Below are positions 34,907 through 46,927 of a stretch of DNA of 64,000 nt, one piece after another. How positions within the stretch are numbered: position 1 is the stretch's first letter; each line of letters begins with the position of its first letter. Under the pieces are notes generated by a model, which made no database searches, had not been told where the DNA came from, and saw only the letters and a list, made by a program, of their open reading frames with translations. The DNA lies in NCBI GenBank assembly GCA_020081605.1, contig JAHREC010000013.1, forward strand, positions 1,116,001-1,180,000. Reading direction: 5' to 3'. Made by a program: the position numbers and the translations under genes. Origin of the DNA: Albifimbria verrucaria. Lineage: Eukaryota; Ascomycota; Sordariomycetes; Hypocreales; Stachybotryaceae.

Positions 34907-36858
34907 TTACGATTGTTGCTTCACATCCTCCTCCTGGGTTTCCGTGCCATGTGATGCTGCTCTTTGGGCTATTTCCTCGTCAATGAGAATCTGCCGCTGT
35001 TCCAAAAGAGGCAATCGGTTTGGACGATATGCTCCGATGGCTAGCAAGATGGCTACTCCGGAGACAGCTGTCGCCGCTACCATGCCTTTGCGAAATGATT
35101 CGGAGTAGGCAAGGCTAATGGCTTGTTGCTGTTGCCGTGAAAGGTGTAAATCCGCCTTGCCAAGCCTGGCTTGCTCCTGCGGACTCACAACGCCCGTCAT
35201 GTATCTTTGAACTTCGTTCGCAAGCTGAACTGTCGACATAGAGATGCCCAGACTACCTCCAAGGATTCGCATTTGTGCCAATATACCCTGCGCAGGAGCT
35301 GTAAATGCTGTTAGTAATAGATCCAGGACAATCAAGGGCAAAACACCAACCATGGTCGCGGATAGGGGCTTCAAAGTTAGGCAACATGGTTGCTGCCGTT
35401 GTCGCACATCCAAAACCAATGCCTGCAAATGTCAGGAAGCCGAGCGCTTTGGCGTCATCTTCGGAACCCGAAACTGTCGACAGCAGACCGCAACTGAGGG
35501 TCATTAGGGATGCGCCCACGAAAAGCGACTCGAACAAACGGTTCTTGGTGGCGTTTAGTCTGCCGCAAACAACGGTCCCCAGAGCAGCGGTGCCAAGCAT
35601 GGGCAGAAGCATAACACCTGCCATGAGTGGGCTCTTCTGGCTGACGACTTGCGCTCGTAACGGGAACGAGAAGACAAGCAGGAGGTAGGGAACCCAAGGA
35701 ACAGGGTTGTAGCAGCAGCGGCACTGTAGACTCGGTTTCTGAAAAGGCTCACGGGGAAGATCAGGGCAATGCTGTGTTTAAACTTGCGGTCGACGAAATA
35801 GCCCCAGCCTCCTACGGCAAGCCAGCCTATTAGACCAGCAACAAGCGGTGCTACAAAGATAGCCTTGTCCCAGACACTACCCGTTGCCTCGGCTTCTCCA
35901 GCGTTCTGGAATGCAAATACGACCAAGACCGCAGCGGCTATTACGAGCAAAGAGCCGAGGAAGTCAAATTGTTTCCATTTTCGCCTCTCCACATTGGGGA
36001 GATATTCGGCCTTGGGCCACGTTAGAAAGAAGATAGCCATGGAGACGAAGCCGATAGGTCCACTGTGAAAGGTTAGTTCAGAACAAACACACGGGAGTTG
36101 CCAACCGAGCTGTACTTGATAAAGAAGACCCATCTCCAGCTGGCGTATTTCGTCAGGATACCACCAATGACGGGGCCCAGGAGACCAGATCCAGCAACGA
36201 CGAGGCCAATTACGGCGCCCATGTACTGTCTAATATTCGGAGGACAGACCTCGGGCAGGATGATCATGGACAAAGAGTAGAGTCCTGTTTTCCGTCAACG
36301 GGGATTCCAAACATCTTAGTCGAATTAAGTTGACCAACGTACCAGAACCTCCAACACCTTGCAACACTCGAAACACAATCAGTTGCTCCAAGTTTTGCGC
36401 AAAGCCACAGCCTAAGGAAAAGGCGAAGAATAGGACGTAGGCGATGACAAAGGCATTACGCCTGCCGATGACATCGGATACACGCGAAAAGGTGACGGCG
36501 CAGCCGAGGTAGGCCAGGGTATAGGTCAAGGCCACCCACTTAACTGAGTAGGCGGCGTTGAAGTCTATACCGATGCTGTAGAGACTTGTCGCGACAATAG
36601 ACGTGTCGATCAGGGACAGCAACAAGCCGATGCAGACGCTAACACGGGCTTGCGTTTAGAAATGTGCCAATGATTGAAGTGGTTCCACGTCGAATGGCTG
36701 ATGGGGATGACACTTCACTTACCCAACGCAAAGTATCCAGAAGCGCAACGGGGAACAGAAGCTTCCTTAAACTCGTGTTCAGGTGCGATGCCGCTGTCAG
36801 GGGCGGCAACATAGTCCGGTGAAGCCACAGCGGCTTCTTTCTCTTGGTCACCTCCCAT
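34907..36858 (-). CDS. MFS transporter, DHA2-type drug:H+ antiporter
   Basis: About 571 aa, long enough for the 14-helix DHA2 family. TM1 has the DHA2 motif LIDTSIVATSL; motif A is FSRVSDVIGRRN; RVLQGVGGSG and motif C GSGLLGPVIGG follow; WRWVFFIN precedes the mid-protein helices. The C-terminus is hydrophilic. Such proteins export drugs or metabolites at the plasma membrane; the substrate is unknown. Four introns: 36649-36722, 36285-36342, 36063-36115 and 35299-35350. One short run (35688-35690 on +, C3 on the gene strand) splits FPYLLLVFSFP. The ATG at 36858 (MGGDQEKEA) is preferred; the frame stays open upstream for about 90 codons that look non-coding. Confidence 0.9.
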
Positions 36859-38098
36859 CTCGTCGCTAGTTGTGCCAATGATGGGGAAGATAGGTAAACA
36901 GGTGTAATCTTGTTCGTAGAGAATGATGATGCCAGATACCGTGCCGGCGGTTCTGTAGCTAAGTATCGGTGGAGCGTATCGATGCACCCTGGCTGGACGT
37001 GTTTTGTCCTGAGGCTCAGACAGAGCTGCAGCCGTTGATACGTGCGTCGCTGCTGTGGATTCCGACGATGTTCTGACGAAAGATGCGTGCTTGAAGGAGT
37101 TCAAGGTCCGAATAGGTGGCACCGGCACTGAATGCTGACAAGATGGACCGGAGTCTTTCTCCTTTCTCTTCCCATGGCTATGTAAGTTTGCAAAGGACGC
37201 GGAGCAGCCGCACAGAAGTTTCCACTGAGAAAGCCAGACGCGGCGCCATCATTTGGCAGAGCAGCAGAGAAGAGGGTTCTAGGCCAGAGAACCCTGGGTG
37301 CTGCCCATGCACCTGTATGCAGGTGGTCGGTTAACTTGAGCAAGCACGTGCTGCCTGGCACCTCGCACTCGCACTCGGTTACCTAACGTTATTGTATCTC
37401 ACTTCATCTTTGTAAGTGCCCAAGGCTCGACTCGACATGCTTTGCCGACGGCATCCTGCGTTCATGGCGCTACGAGAAAAATGGCAAATGCCGAATTCAC
37501 TGTTGCCGTTGACAAACAATGGTCTAATTTTGGGTGACGTGAGGTGCGAGATCTCTCGAGTTTGCTTGGCACAGTTACACAGCTTGGCGATTGATAGTGA
37601 CTTTTAATCGAGAACCCTGCTCAAGACAAAAGCACAGGGAGAGGCTAAGGGGACTTGGACTGTGTCATCATATGCTTTCACACTGTGTCATATGTAGTGA
37701 CCTCTCCACCTACAGCATGCCATGCTCGATTTTGATTGGTCATTGAACCTCACTTCAACCTCTCTCACGACTCGGACCTCAACGTCAATATCCCAGCACA
37801 ACGCTCTATAATCTGATAGTAGTTGATTGTGTCCCACAAACTCTTGCCTGTGGGCCACCAGTGCTGTATCTTCCCAAAAGGCGACTTCATCGTTCTTCCT
37901 GCTCTTCTACCATCGTTTAGACGAGAAGTAGCTGCATGATCTGTCAGCGGTGACGTGAGAGCCTCATTCGTTACCCCACCATAACATCAAACATCAGGTA
38001 AGAATTACTGCATCACCAACTTGAGCTCCGTGGCTAACAACACACTCTTTGCGAAGTCCCGTTACTTTCCCCATAGTTCTGCTACCCCTCATTCAAAG
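36859..38098. promoter_or_regulatory. divergent promoter, MFS exporter and ULA1
   Basis: 1.24 kb without a supported gene. It contains a single TTACCTAACGTTA word near 37379 and a probable 5' UTR intron of ULA1 at its right end. Confidence 0.4.
37998..38056 (+). other. probable 5' UTR intron of ULA1
   Basis: CAG|GTAAGA donor, a GCTAACA branch-like site at about 38033, and a GCGAAG acceptor, 59 nt, ending about 40 nt before the ULA1 ATG. Confidence 0.5.
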
Positions 38099-39966
38099 AT
38101 GGTCGACGTTATGGTCCAGACGCCGCCCGTACTTCACGGTCCGTCTGAAAAGGAAAGGAAGTACGACCGTCAGCTCCGCCTTTGGGCTGCCACTGGTCAA
38201 TCCGCTCTAGAATCGGCCAACATCCTCCTGGTGAACTCTGGTGCTGGTACAGTTGGCGTTGAGACGCTCAAGAACTTGGTTCTTCCCGGTTAGTCCGCTT
38301 GGCTTGTTGACGTTCTTGCCGTTCCCTGGTGCTGACTGAGTCCCGTTCCCTGTGCATGTAGGCATCGGCCGCTTCACCATTGTCGACGATGTTGTCGTCG
38401 ATGATGCTGACCTTGGTGTCAACTTCTTTCTGGATGAGTCGTCCCGTGGCCGGTCCAGAGCGGAATGCTGCACTGAGCTGCTTTTGGAGCTCAACCCTGA
38501 CGTGCAAGGAGATTGGTATCCCAAAAACAATGTCCGCAGCTACCCTAAACTCACTCCCTCACTGTGTGGTCGTCAAGAACGAACGTTAACGATAATGTCT
38601 TCAAGGTCGCTTTGGATTTAGAACAAATCTTCACCGAATCTGCCAATTTCACTATCATCCTCTATACCTTACCTCTCAGTCCAGAGCGGCTCCAGGCTAT
38701 TGAGAACTACAGCCGCCAACATGCAATTCCTGCCATTGCCATTCACTCTGTCGGTTTCTACTCGTACTTCAGGATAGCTTTGCCTGGTGTGTTCCCCATC
38801 GTTGACACCCACCCCGATGAGACTGCTACGACGGACTTAAGGCTACTGGACCCATGGGCCGAGCTGACCGACTTTACAATGGAGATGACAAATGATATTG
38901 AGAACTTGAGTGCTCACGATCATGGCCATTTGCCCATGGTTGCCATTCTGCTTCATTTTCTGGAGGTGTGGAAGCAACAAAATGGGGGCAGCTACCCAAC
39001 AAAGTATCAAGACAAAATCGCGTTCCGTGACTCAGTTTCGGCAGGCATGCGGAAGGACAACCCTGAGGGCGGCGAGGAGAACTTTGAGGAGGCTATTGCT
39101 GCTGTCATGAAGCACGTTGTTGTGCCATCTTTGCCCAGCTCCCTGCGGCAAGTTTTTGAGTACCAGCACAAGGATGGTGTAGGTTCACCCGTCGTTGCAT
39201 CGCATCAACCCATTGATAATCTGACGTCTACCCCAGGAACATATCAAGTCCAGCTTCTGGCTTATTGCCGACGCCGTCAAGGAATTCTACGAGAAGAACC
39301 AGCGACTGCCTGTTCCTGGAGGCCTACCAGACATGAAAGCCCAATCCAACATATACATCAAACTACAAAACATTTACAAGGACAAGGCCCGCCAAGACGC
39401 CAACGAGATTCTAGCCACGGTCCGCAGCAAGCCTGGTGGCGAAGACATAGATCCAGCTGAGGTCGAGCTCTTCTCTGCCAATGCACGATTCATCAAACTC
39501 ATTAACCCGGATGGAGCCCCTCCTTCAACATTGGAGCAGGTTGCAGGTAAGTGCCCCGTGACACCGCTATCAGATTTCAATAGTCACGGTCATGACTCAC
39601 CATCAGAACACAGAAAGAGAATTTGGTAATGATGAATTCGCGGCTACAGCCGGTCCAGAAATGCCAATGTCACTCATTCCAATCTACCTGGCGCTTACAG
39701 CCACGTCGCATTCCCCGACGATATCCTCCCAGGACATCATGGCGTCGGTCCGTAATCGGACACCGGGGCCGCAAGCAATACTCGTGTCGAGCAAGCTGCT
39801 CAGGAGGTGGCGCGCGCTGCCGGTGGCGAACTCCATAACATTTCCGCTGTGACGGGGGATGGTGGCTCAGGAAGTGATCAAGATCATCACACGGCAATAT
39901 ATCCCTGTCGACAACACGTGCATTTTTGACGGCATCGAGAGCCGATGCCAGGTTCTTCGCCTATAA
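38099..39966 (+). CDS. ULA1: NEDD8-activating enzyme E1 regulatory subunit
   Basis: About 532 aa. Ula1/APP-BP1/NAE1 pairs with Uba3 to activate Nedd8/Rub1 for cullin neddylation. Recognised from [67 protein letters not shown] and the C-terminal [17 protein letters not shown] with [11 protein letters not shown]. As expected for this half-E1, no catalytic Cys domain is seen. Introns: 38289-38361, 38532-38605, 39179-39236 and 39547-39613. Two short G runs near the C-terminus (39765-39768, one base; 39854-39858, two bases) break the frame. The ATG at 38099 is followed four codons later by another Met; both fit. Confidence 0.93.
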
Positions 39967-41773
39967 GCCAGCCATCCATAGCGCCGAGGAGCCATGGGCG
40001 ACGATCAGGGTGCGGGGAAGAGCAGCGCATCGTCTGGGGAACATTGATCGAAAGTAAATGCTTGGGAAAGGGACTGTCAAAACTTTGTGACTTGTCAGGG
40101 TGTGGGGATACCAAGCAAAGGCGTGTAGACAGGTCATGACAGAGTTCTTTGTAAAGGGTCACAAACAGTCCCGTGATGCACTGAGCAGCAACAGTCGGTG
40201 CAAATCTTTTCGAGTCCATTCCCGCCATGGCCCCTCCCTCCCTCCTGCACCAGCAGAGACGAAATTTGGGAAGAGAATTTGGGAAGACGCAGCTACGTGG
40301 ATCCGCAAGCTCGACGATGTTGCAACGCTACTGCTCTGTGGAGCCATCATCGGACCGCAGGCCGTGAAAGAGAACCCCAAGAGCAGGAGAGGACGGCATA
40401 CTGGGGAGCGGCGGGCAGTCCCGGCCACAGACAAATTTACCAGAATTTCTAAAAGGTGGTGGGCACAAACCAGGGTCGAAGAGGCTCAGGGCCGATCTCG
40501 CGCCAAGATGATGAACGAAAGGAGCCCGCTGTGGTGTGAGGTGACGAGGCAAACAGGCACTCGCCGGTCATTCAGCTGTTAGATGCAAGAATATCGTAAG
40601 CGAGCGGATTTTTGCGATAGATCCGAGCAAGGCCTCTGCGCTGGCATACCGAAGAGAAATTGCAGGACCGTTCTCAATATCTGAAAGCATTATGCATTGC
40701 GTACGCACTCGGTGAAGAAATGACAGAATGAACCCATGAGAGCCCGATGACATTGACCAACAGCACGGCGGAAACACTAGACCAGGGCAGCGTCCCGTAA
40801 GAGCGGTCAGGGAGAAGTCGAGGCAAAAGTCAAGCTTAAGAAATGGGTGATATAGACAGAGTGTGGAATACCCAGGAGGAGGCACCGAAGGCCAACCATG
40901 ACTAACCCCTCATGAGAGAAACAGGCTATGTTTGTGGAGCTCGATCAGGCCTCCCGAGAGGGCAACCAAAAATGAGCATGGCCAAAGGACGCGGTAGGTT
41001 AGGAGATTGACAGGAACGACGGAATCGGGGCCCGCCGTGTGGGAGATATGGCCCATGATCGACGATGCTAAATCCGAGAGATGGGTCAGCTGAACCACGG
41101 TACAGTAAGAGAGGGTCGTGGCGGACGAGCCGACATCGTGGACAAGTCAGGGAAACAGGAAATAACGAGTCGCCGGTTCCATGTCGAATAGGAGAAGAGG
41201 GCTTTGTAGGCGTTGTAAGTGGCCGAGTTCCCGCCGCAGGCTGCTCATTGGACCAAGAGCCATGGCCATGGCAGAGGAGGACATGTACGGTCACACGTGC
41301 TCTGACGGCAGGACGCGGAGTCGAGCTTATGGGAATGGGGGCCCGAGCCGTAATCGACGTTTCACCGTTTTCCTTTCGCGTTGAAGGTGTGCAGATGCGG
41401 CCCAGCAACACCAACAGCGGCGGTGCACATGACCTACGGTGCCTGCCCAAGGGACGCCAAACGGTCGTAGACGAGAGACAGGGCTCTAGGGAGGGAGGGC
41501 CGCCACGGCTGAACCAACACAAGGCCGATCTTCCTGCAGGTAGTCTAGCGGTGGGGTAGAGAAGGGATTGGCTTTGAGGAGGAAGAAGCGAGACATGGAC
41601 CAGGTGTTTGGGAAGATCGCTGGGCAACGACTTAGTTTCAGGCACCGTACTGAACTAAGGCGAGGTCCTTGGGGGCCCAGGCACTGGACGAAGGTGTGGA
41701 CTACTGTAGGTTGTAGGTAGTAGGGTTGTGGAGGAAGACACATACTAGCGGGCTGGCGAATAGGGAGGAAGAA

Positions 41774-41811
41774 GGGAAAGGGAAGGGAAAGGGAAGGGTA
41801 GGCAGGGAGGG
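41774..41811 (+). other. potential G-quadruplex tract
   Basis: Six or more G3-4 runs separated by 1 to 5 nt (GGGAAAGGGAAGGGAAAGGG and onwards) satisfy the simple G3N1-7 rule. Run lengths are uncertain in this assembly. Confidence 0.5.
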
Positions 41812-42270
41812 GTGGAAGAGGAGGAGAAGCCAGAGGCAGAACAAGAGATGGATGCACGTATGTGTGGGATGGAGAGGGGCCGAAAATTGTGGAGGAGATA
41901 CAGAAGGGGAGAGGGGAGGCTAGGCCAAGGCACGAGAAAGAAGACGGGAAGCGAGCCGAACAAGGAGCCAAGCCGATGTACACGATGATGGTTGATGCCA
42001 AGGACAGAGCCGTGGGCCCTTTGGGCGTGTCCCGTTTGCTATCACCGGTTGATTTGGAGAATTGCTGGGTGGGGCAAGGCGAGGAACGGCAGTGAAGTTG
42101 GAGGCGGGAGGACGGGATTGTGGGGTGCATGAAGGTAGGTCTGATGTTGCGTGTTTAGCGCGGCGTTGTATGGAGTACAGTAGCGTGTGTGCGAGGTGAG
42201 AAGTGACAGCGATGGAATGGATGGTGTTGTTGACGATGATGGTGACTGCTCACCACCGAAGAGAGTTGAG

Positions 42271-42306
42271 TGCTGATGCTGATGCTGATGCTGATGCTGA
42301 TGCTGC
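42271..42306 (+). repeat. (TGCTGA)n hexanucleotide repeat
   Basis: About six units of TGCTGA/GATGCT in non-coding DNA. Confidence 0.85.
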
Positions 42307-42353
42307 ACAGCGCACTAGCTACAGTGTAAGATGTAGAGAGAGGGCGTGCGCGG

Positions 42354-42371
42354 TTGCTTGCTTGCTTGCTT
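42354..42371 (+). repeat. (GCTT)n microsatellite
   Basis: Four GCTT units followed by degenerate TTTGC words up to about 42395. Confidence 0.75.
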
Positions 42372-42648
42372 TGTTTTGCTTTGTTTCGCTTTGCATGCCG
42401 AGGAGTCGTCTTGACGAAAGGATCAGGAGGTCATGCGGAGGCGAATGATTGAGGAGAAGCGAAAGCTGGGGTGCATCGAAATAGATTAAATCTGGAGAGG
42501 ATGCGTAGCCCTGACTAGCCACGCAACCACTGGGCAAGATATCGGACCTACCGGTCTGGGCAAGGAGTCGACTGCTGCTCACAGATCCAGGCCTTATTTT
42601 GGCAGGACGGTGTTCACATTTGGAGACAGGCGCGCCTATGCAGGTCAA

Positions 42649-42673
42649 GAACGGTTCGAATGAACGGTTCGAA
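42649..42673 (+). repeat. 13-bp direct repeat containing CGG triplets
   Basis: GAACGGTTCGAA occurs twice with 1 bp between, giving CGG-N10-CGG in direct orientation, with TTCGAA palindromes. It lies about 4.3 kb upstream of the Zn2Cys6 gene. Zn2Cys6 dimers bind paired CGG triplets, so a regulatory site is possible but unproven. Confidence 0.4.
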
Positions 42674-43053
42674 CGTGGAGGTTTAGCGAATCCAACGTTG
42701 TCGACGGGGCTGGCTCCATCTTCACGGACAGATTGTGTGGAGAAGTTGAAGTGGGGAGAATCAACAAGAGTCCAGACTTGAATGTTCATCGATGTTGTGG
42801 ATACAGATAGTCTATGTAGGTAGTAAGCGAGGAGTGAGTGGAAGAAGAAAGAATAAGGACAAAAGAAGAGTAACGACCAAGGCACAGAAACGGTTAGAAC
42901 GAGACTAAGAGTGGAGAGAGACATAGACAGAGAGGGAGAGGGACAAGGAGAGGGAGGGAAAGGAACAGAAGGAGGAGTATGACAGCAGCGATCGGGGAAC
43001 ACCCCGTACCTGAGGGCAACGACACACAGGCGCGCGCACACACATGAACACGC

Positions 43054-43108
43054 CTACACACACACGCACACACACACACACACACACACATACACACACA
43101 CAAATACA
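43054..43108 (+). repeat. (CA)n microsatellite
   Basis: About 55 bp of imperfect CA repeat with a few TA and CG interruptions. Confidence 0.9.
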
Positions 43109-43287
43109 CACGAGGTGTGCTCAGGTATGGGTGGCCCAAGTATCCGTAGAGCGGAGCCGACCAAAGAAAAAGGGCTGAAGCAGCGGAAAGGCTGGTTGTG
43201 TGTGACGGAGATGACGCCGGATCGTGAAGAAACCGACGCGGACGGCCCAAGAGCCCGAAAGCCATGAGATGAGGTATTAAAATGTAT

Positions 43288-43340
43288 GCATGGCATGGCA
43301 CAGCACAGCATGGCACAGCATGACGAAGCATGGCAAGGCA
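43288..43340 (+). repeat. GCATGGCA/GCACA short tandem repeats
   Basis: GCATGGCACA and GCACA words repeated imperfectly over about 50 bp. Confidence 0.6.
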
Positions 43341-44290
43341 ACTCGAGTCAGGGCCGGCTGGGCTTCGACAGGAGCCTGAAACAGAATAAAACCGCTGTGG
43401 CTTAAATGATGCTTCTGAATAAGCCCGCAAGCCATGTATGTCGCCCAGGCCTGGGAGGGAGGAAGGATGGTCTGGGTTGGTAGCGCGAGGCCGGGCGTAT
43501 CACGTACACACATGCACCTCTACGTCTGAGGGAGATGAGGCGGCAATAATGAGCCAGCCCCAATATCCATATTCATGGCCATATCCTAACCCATACCCAT
43601 ATGTGATACCGATATGTGAGGGAGCCAGCCGGCCGGCCGACAGACAGGCAGACAGATGAACGATGTAAGTGGCGGCCCTCGCTTCGGTACTTGATGCGCA
43701 GGCAGTGGAGACTTGGGGGGCTGGCGAGAAATTGAAGGACTGTGGGTGCGCAATAGCAACGCTGCTAAGAAAGAAAAAGAAAGGAAAAATCATAATAGAA
43801 TGGGCAGAAATTAAAAAGAGACGTGTAACTTGGAATTGCATGCAATGCACGTCCAACCAAGCCAGCCAAACCAAACTCCCAAGCCGCAGTCGATTTCCAA
43901 ATGAGGTCAAGGCAAGAACCAAGTTGGTCGAGCGGTACCATATAAAGAAGCGCCTTGCCCCAAGCGGTTAGCGTTGCGGATAAGCGGTTAAAGCACCGGC
44001 ACTGGCCCAGGCAGCGCATTGGATGGCACTTTGGCTTCTCGCCCAGTGTTAACGTTAAAACCCAAAGGCCCTGTGGCACAGGACCGGACCTTGACCTTGT
44101 CTGCAAGAGTTAAACAGATTAGCCGCACCTGCCCCTGAAATCCGTGGAGCTCTGCTCCCACTAAAAACACCAACGGGCAGAGAGGCCTAGTTCGGCTCAT
44201 CCAGGTACCGATCCATGCAAGAGAGGTGTATCTTAGTACTGTACTCTGTACGTATTCCGTACCTGCCCTGCTATACCTGTACTGGAGGGT

Positions 44291-44311
44291 CTGGTTCTGG
44301 TTCTGGTTCTA
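44291..44311 (+). repeat. (CTGGTT)n hexanucleotide repeat
   Basis: Three perfect units beside the large TACCTA cluster. Confidence 0.7.
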
Positions 44312-44330
44312 GCCCGGACTCTACCTACTA

Positions 44331-44516
44331 AGTGCCTAGGTACCTACCTACCTACCTATCTTAGTACCTAGGTTCCTACCTTGGTACCTACTAAGATACT
44401 AACCTACCTACTCAGACAACGACTCAGCTCCTACCGCTCCTCTCTGTCCCTCTTCTCTCCTCCTACCTACCTACTAGGTACCTACCTGCCTACTAACCGA
44501 GTACCTTACCTACCTC
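44331..44516. repeat. largest TACCTA/TAGGTA motif cluster of the window
   Basis: Tandem TACCTACC, TTAGTACCTAGG and CTACTAGG words over about 185 bp, located where the strand composition switches. By analogy with the other clusters it probably marks the promoter region serving the regulator at 46.9 kb. Confidence 0.65.
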
Positions 44517-46927
44517 TCGCGACTCCACTCACCACCACCTCTCAACATCCACCTCCAGCTTCTCCAGTTGCAGGCGGATGGATCACGGATCATGGGTTCA
44601 TCGATGCTGTGCCTGGCCTGCCATCGCCACATCTTGTTTCTTCGATACTTTTGCCGGACACGCCACTCCTCCCCTGCCCTCCATAGTATCGTATCGTCTC
44701 TCTTCCTCCCTCCCGCCTCGGTTCTAGAATCTACACGTCGTGACAAAACCCGTCCGGCTTAATCAAACCGCTCATGTCAATGTCAGATAATCGAGATTGC
44801 CCATCGGGCGGCCCAGAGCTTGGCTCCGTCCCAAGCCACCGCCATCAATCCCTCATCTCAACAGTTGGCTTCGTCTCAGCTGGCACTGCGCTCATCTCGT
44901 CTCGAGGCGTCTACAAAGCCACACCCTCCCGGCGGGATGCTCGGGACACAGTTCCTGGCGCCGCTCCACCCGTTTGTTTCTCTGTGGGATCGTTGTGGGC
45001 CTTAACCACGAGAGAGCCAGAAGACAGCCAGAGACAGAAAAGAGAAACAATAATAATAAAATAAACGGGGAGATGTGACTGGTGGACAGGGGTCGCTGTC
45101 AAGCTGGGGCCGAGCTCACGCTACAGATTCGGCACATCACGACGCCTAATGGCAGTTGCTGAATGGTCGGCTATGGGCTGCTTTCTGCATGATCTGCTTT
45201 TTTTTCTCTGCCTCTCTTTTCTTCTCCACGAAGACGCTTCCATGGCCTTTGTCTGGATGAGGTGGGTGGATGCTCCGGCCCATGGAGTGGGTGTATTGCT
45301 TCGCCAGCACACGTCTGGCTGTCCCGTCGGTCGGAGATACCATGGCAAGATGGCTCAGGGTAAGCATGGCTTCGTCCGCTCACACCCCTCCATCATCTAC
45401 CTTCTTCCACCAACCCACCCCTCTCCTCTACCTCTCTCTCGCATTTTTCATCTCTCTCTGTCTGTCTGACCACACGCAGCACTTGCTCGTCCTCCACACA
45501 CCTTTTCGCTCATCTTGCTCTTTTTGTGCTTCTTTCTCCAGAAAAGCCTCGTTACCCCAGATTTGCTTTCCCCATATCACGCCACGCCACACCACAGGCA
45601 CCCACACACCATATCATTAAAGTCGCATCTTATTGTTGCCCAGTCCATCCCGTCGTCCCGCCCGTCGGTCCGCAATTTCTACTCGTCGTGTCAAGGCAGC
45701 CTCTGCTCGTGGCTGACCTGACCTTGGCTTGCCTTGCGTCCCCCTCAACCCCGGATTACCCTCACGGCCACTCTGCCGCACACGACCAGGTGTGATGCGA
45801 CATTACGACACTCGCAGTCAGATGTTGGAAATGACCGCATGCTACAGTAGCCGAGGGGAAATGACGGCTCATCTCTTCTCGCTCTTCGCCGCCAGTTTGA
45901 CGATGCCACCTCCGAGTTACTCGGCCGTGCCGTGCGCTATATCGGTCCCTCCATGCTTGTTTCTTCCTCGGCTTTTCAACGTTTCCTTGCCACCCTGGGC
46001 TTAGATGGGTTTATTTTATTTTATTGTTTTATTGTTTTTTCTGAATTGTTTTTCGATCCTTCCTCATTCTTCTCCCTTTTGCCCCCTTCTCCCCGGTTTC
46101 AGTTGAGCAATGACATTGATACCGTCATGTGAGCGCTCAAGCGTTCTGCTCTTCGTCCACATCATCCGGCTTGCATGCCTCTTCAGAACAAACCGGCTCA
46201 ACGTTATCCAGGGTCGACTTAGACATGGCTCGTCGGCCACGCTCTCCGCGCCGTGGTCGCCTACAAGCATTCACCAGGGCGCTGATCGACACCCATCGGC
46301 ATCACCTTCAAGCTAGCCATGGCATTCACCAGTAACGCCGTTCATCTCGTGCATTGCCCCGCGGCTAGCATAGGTCGGTCCATCTCAGGAACAAATCTCA
46401 TGCTTCGACCCCTGTCCCTGGGACCCAGTTTTACCCCAGGCAGATTCAATTGCCCATGTTCACATGGAGTGTGCGGTATGGAGTATGCCACTTCAGTCTC
46501 TACCCCATCCTGGAGTCTGGGGACCCCTCTTGGGCGGCTTCATTCTCCGCGCCCCCAACCATCCCACCCTCTTCTACGTACACGAACACCCCTGCCCCCT
46601 GCTCATTCGCTTCCCCACAATGCATCTGCACTGACAACCTTGGGGCCACGAGCCGGCGGCCTTGACATTTCGTTCGTGATATATATCTTGCCGCTTCCCC
46701 ATCGATGTCCTTTCATTACACCGCCCCTCACACGCTCTTGCCTCCTTCATTAAATCCTATCTTTGTCTTGTTGCGAGTCAAGCACACACATATATATGTG
46801 ACAATAACCCTTTCACAATCTTCACAACACCAAGGCACCGCTTGACTTGCTTCAGATCACACCTGTTTGAACCTGTTCATAGCCACTCTACCCCGTGCCT
46901 TCTATCCCGTTACACCCCGTGTCCACA

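Larger units (their letters stand above)
39967..46927. other. 7-kb gene-poor region upstream of a Zn2Cys6 regulator
   Basis: No frame here looks like a protein, though several are over 200 codons because of skewed composition. By eye the + strand is purine-rich (GGAGAG, GGGAAG) from about 40.5 to 44.2 kb and pyrimidine-rich (CTCTCC, CCTTCC) from about 44.4 to 46.9 kb, switching at a large TACCTA cluster. Fungal leaders are usually C/T-rich on the sense strand, so this suggests transcription leaving about 44.3 kb in both directions: a long leader for the regulator to the right and an unassigned minus-strand transcript to the left. Microsatellites at 42.27, 42.35 and 43.05 kb are listed separately. 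Confidence 0.5.

Noticed and set aside
30679..36858. Secondary-metabolite cluster built from SDR, MFS exporter and regulators
   Set aside because: No backbone synthase (PKS, NRPS, terpene cyclase) is present, and the neighbours are housekeeping genes.
40926..43041. Three minus-strand open frames of 214 to 240 codons
   Set aside because: Their products are Pro/Ser/Leu/Cys-rich runs produced by C/T-rich DNA and a CA repeat; no domain, no intron logic and no conserved pattern is seen.
43054..43108. CRISPR-like or telomeric repeat
   Set aside because: It is a simple CA dinucleotide repeat without spacers and without the TTAGGG unit.
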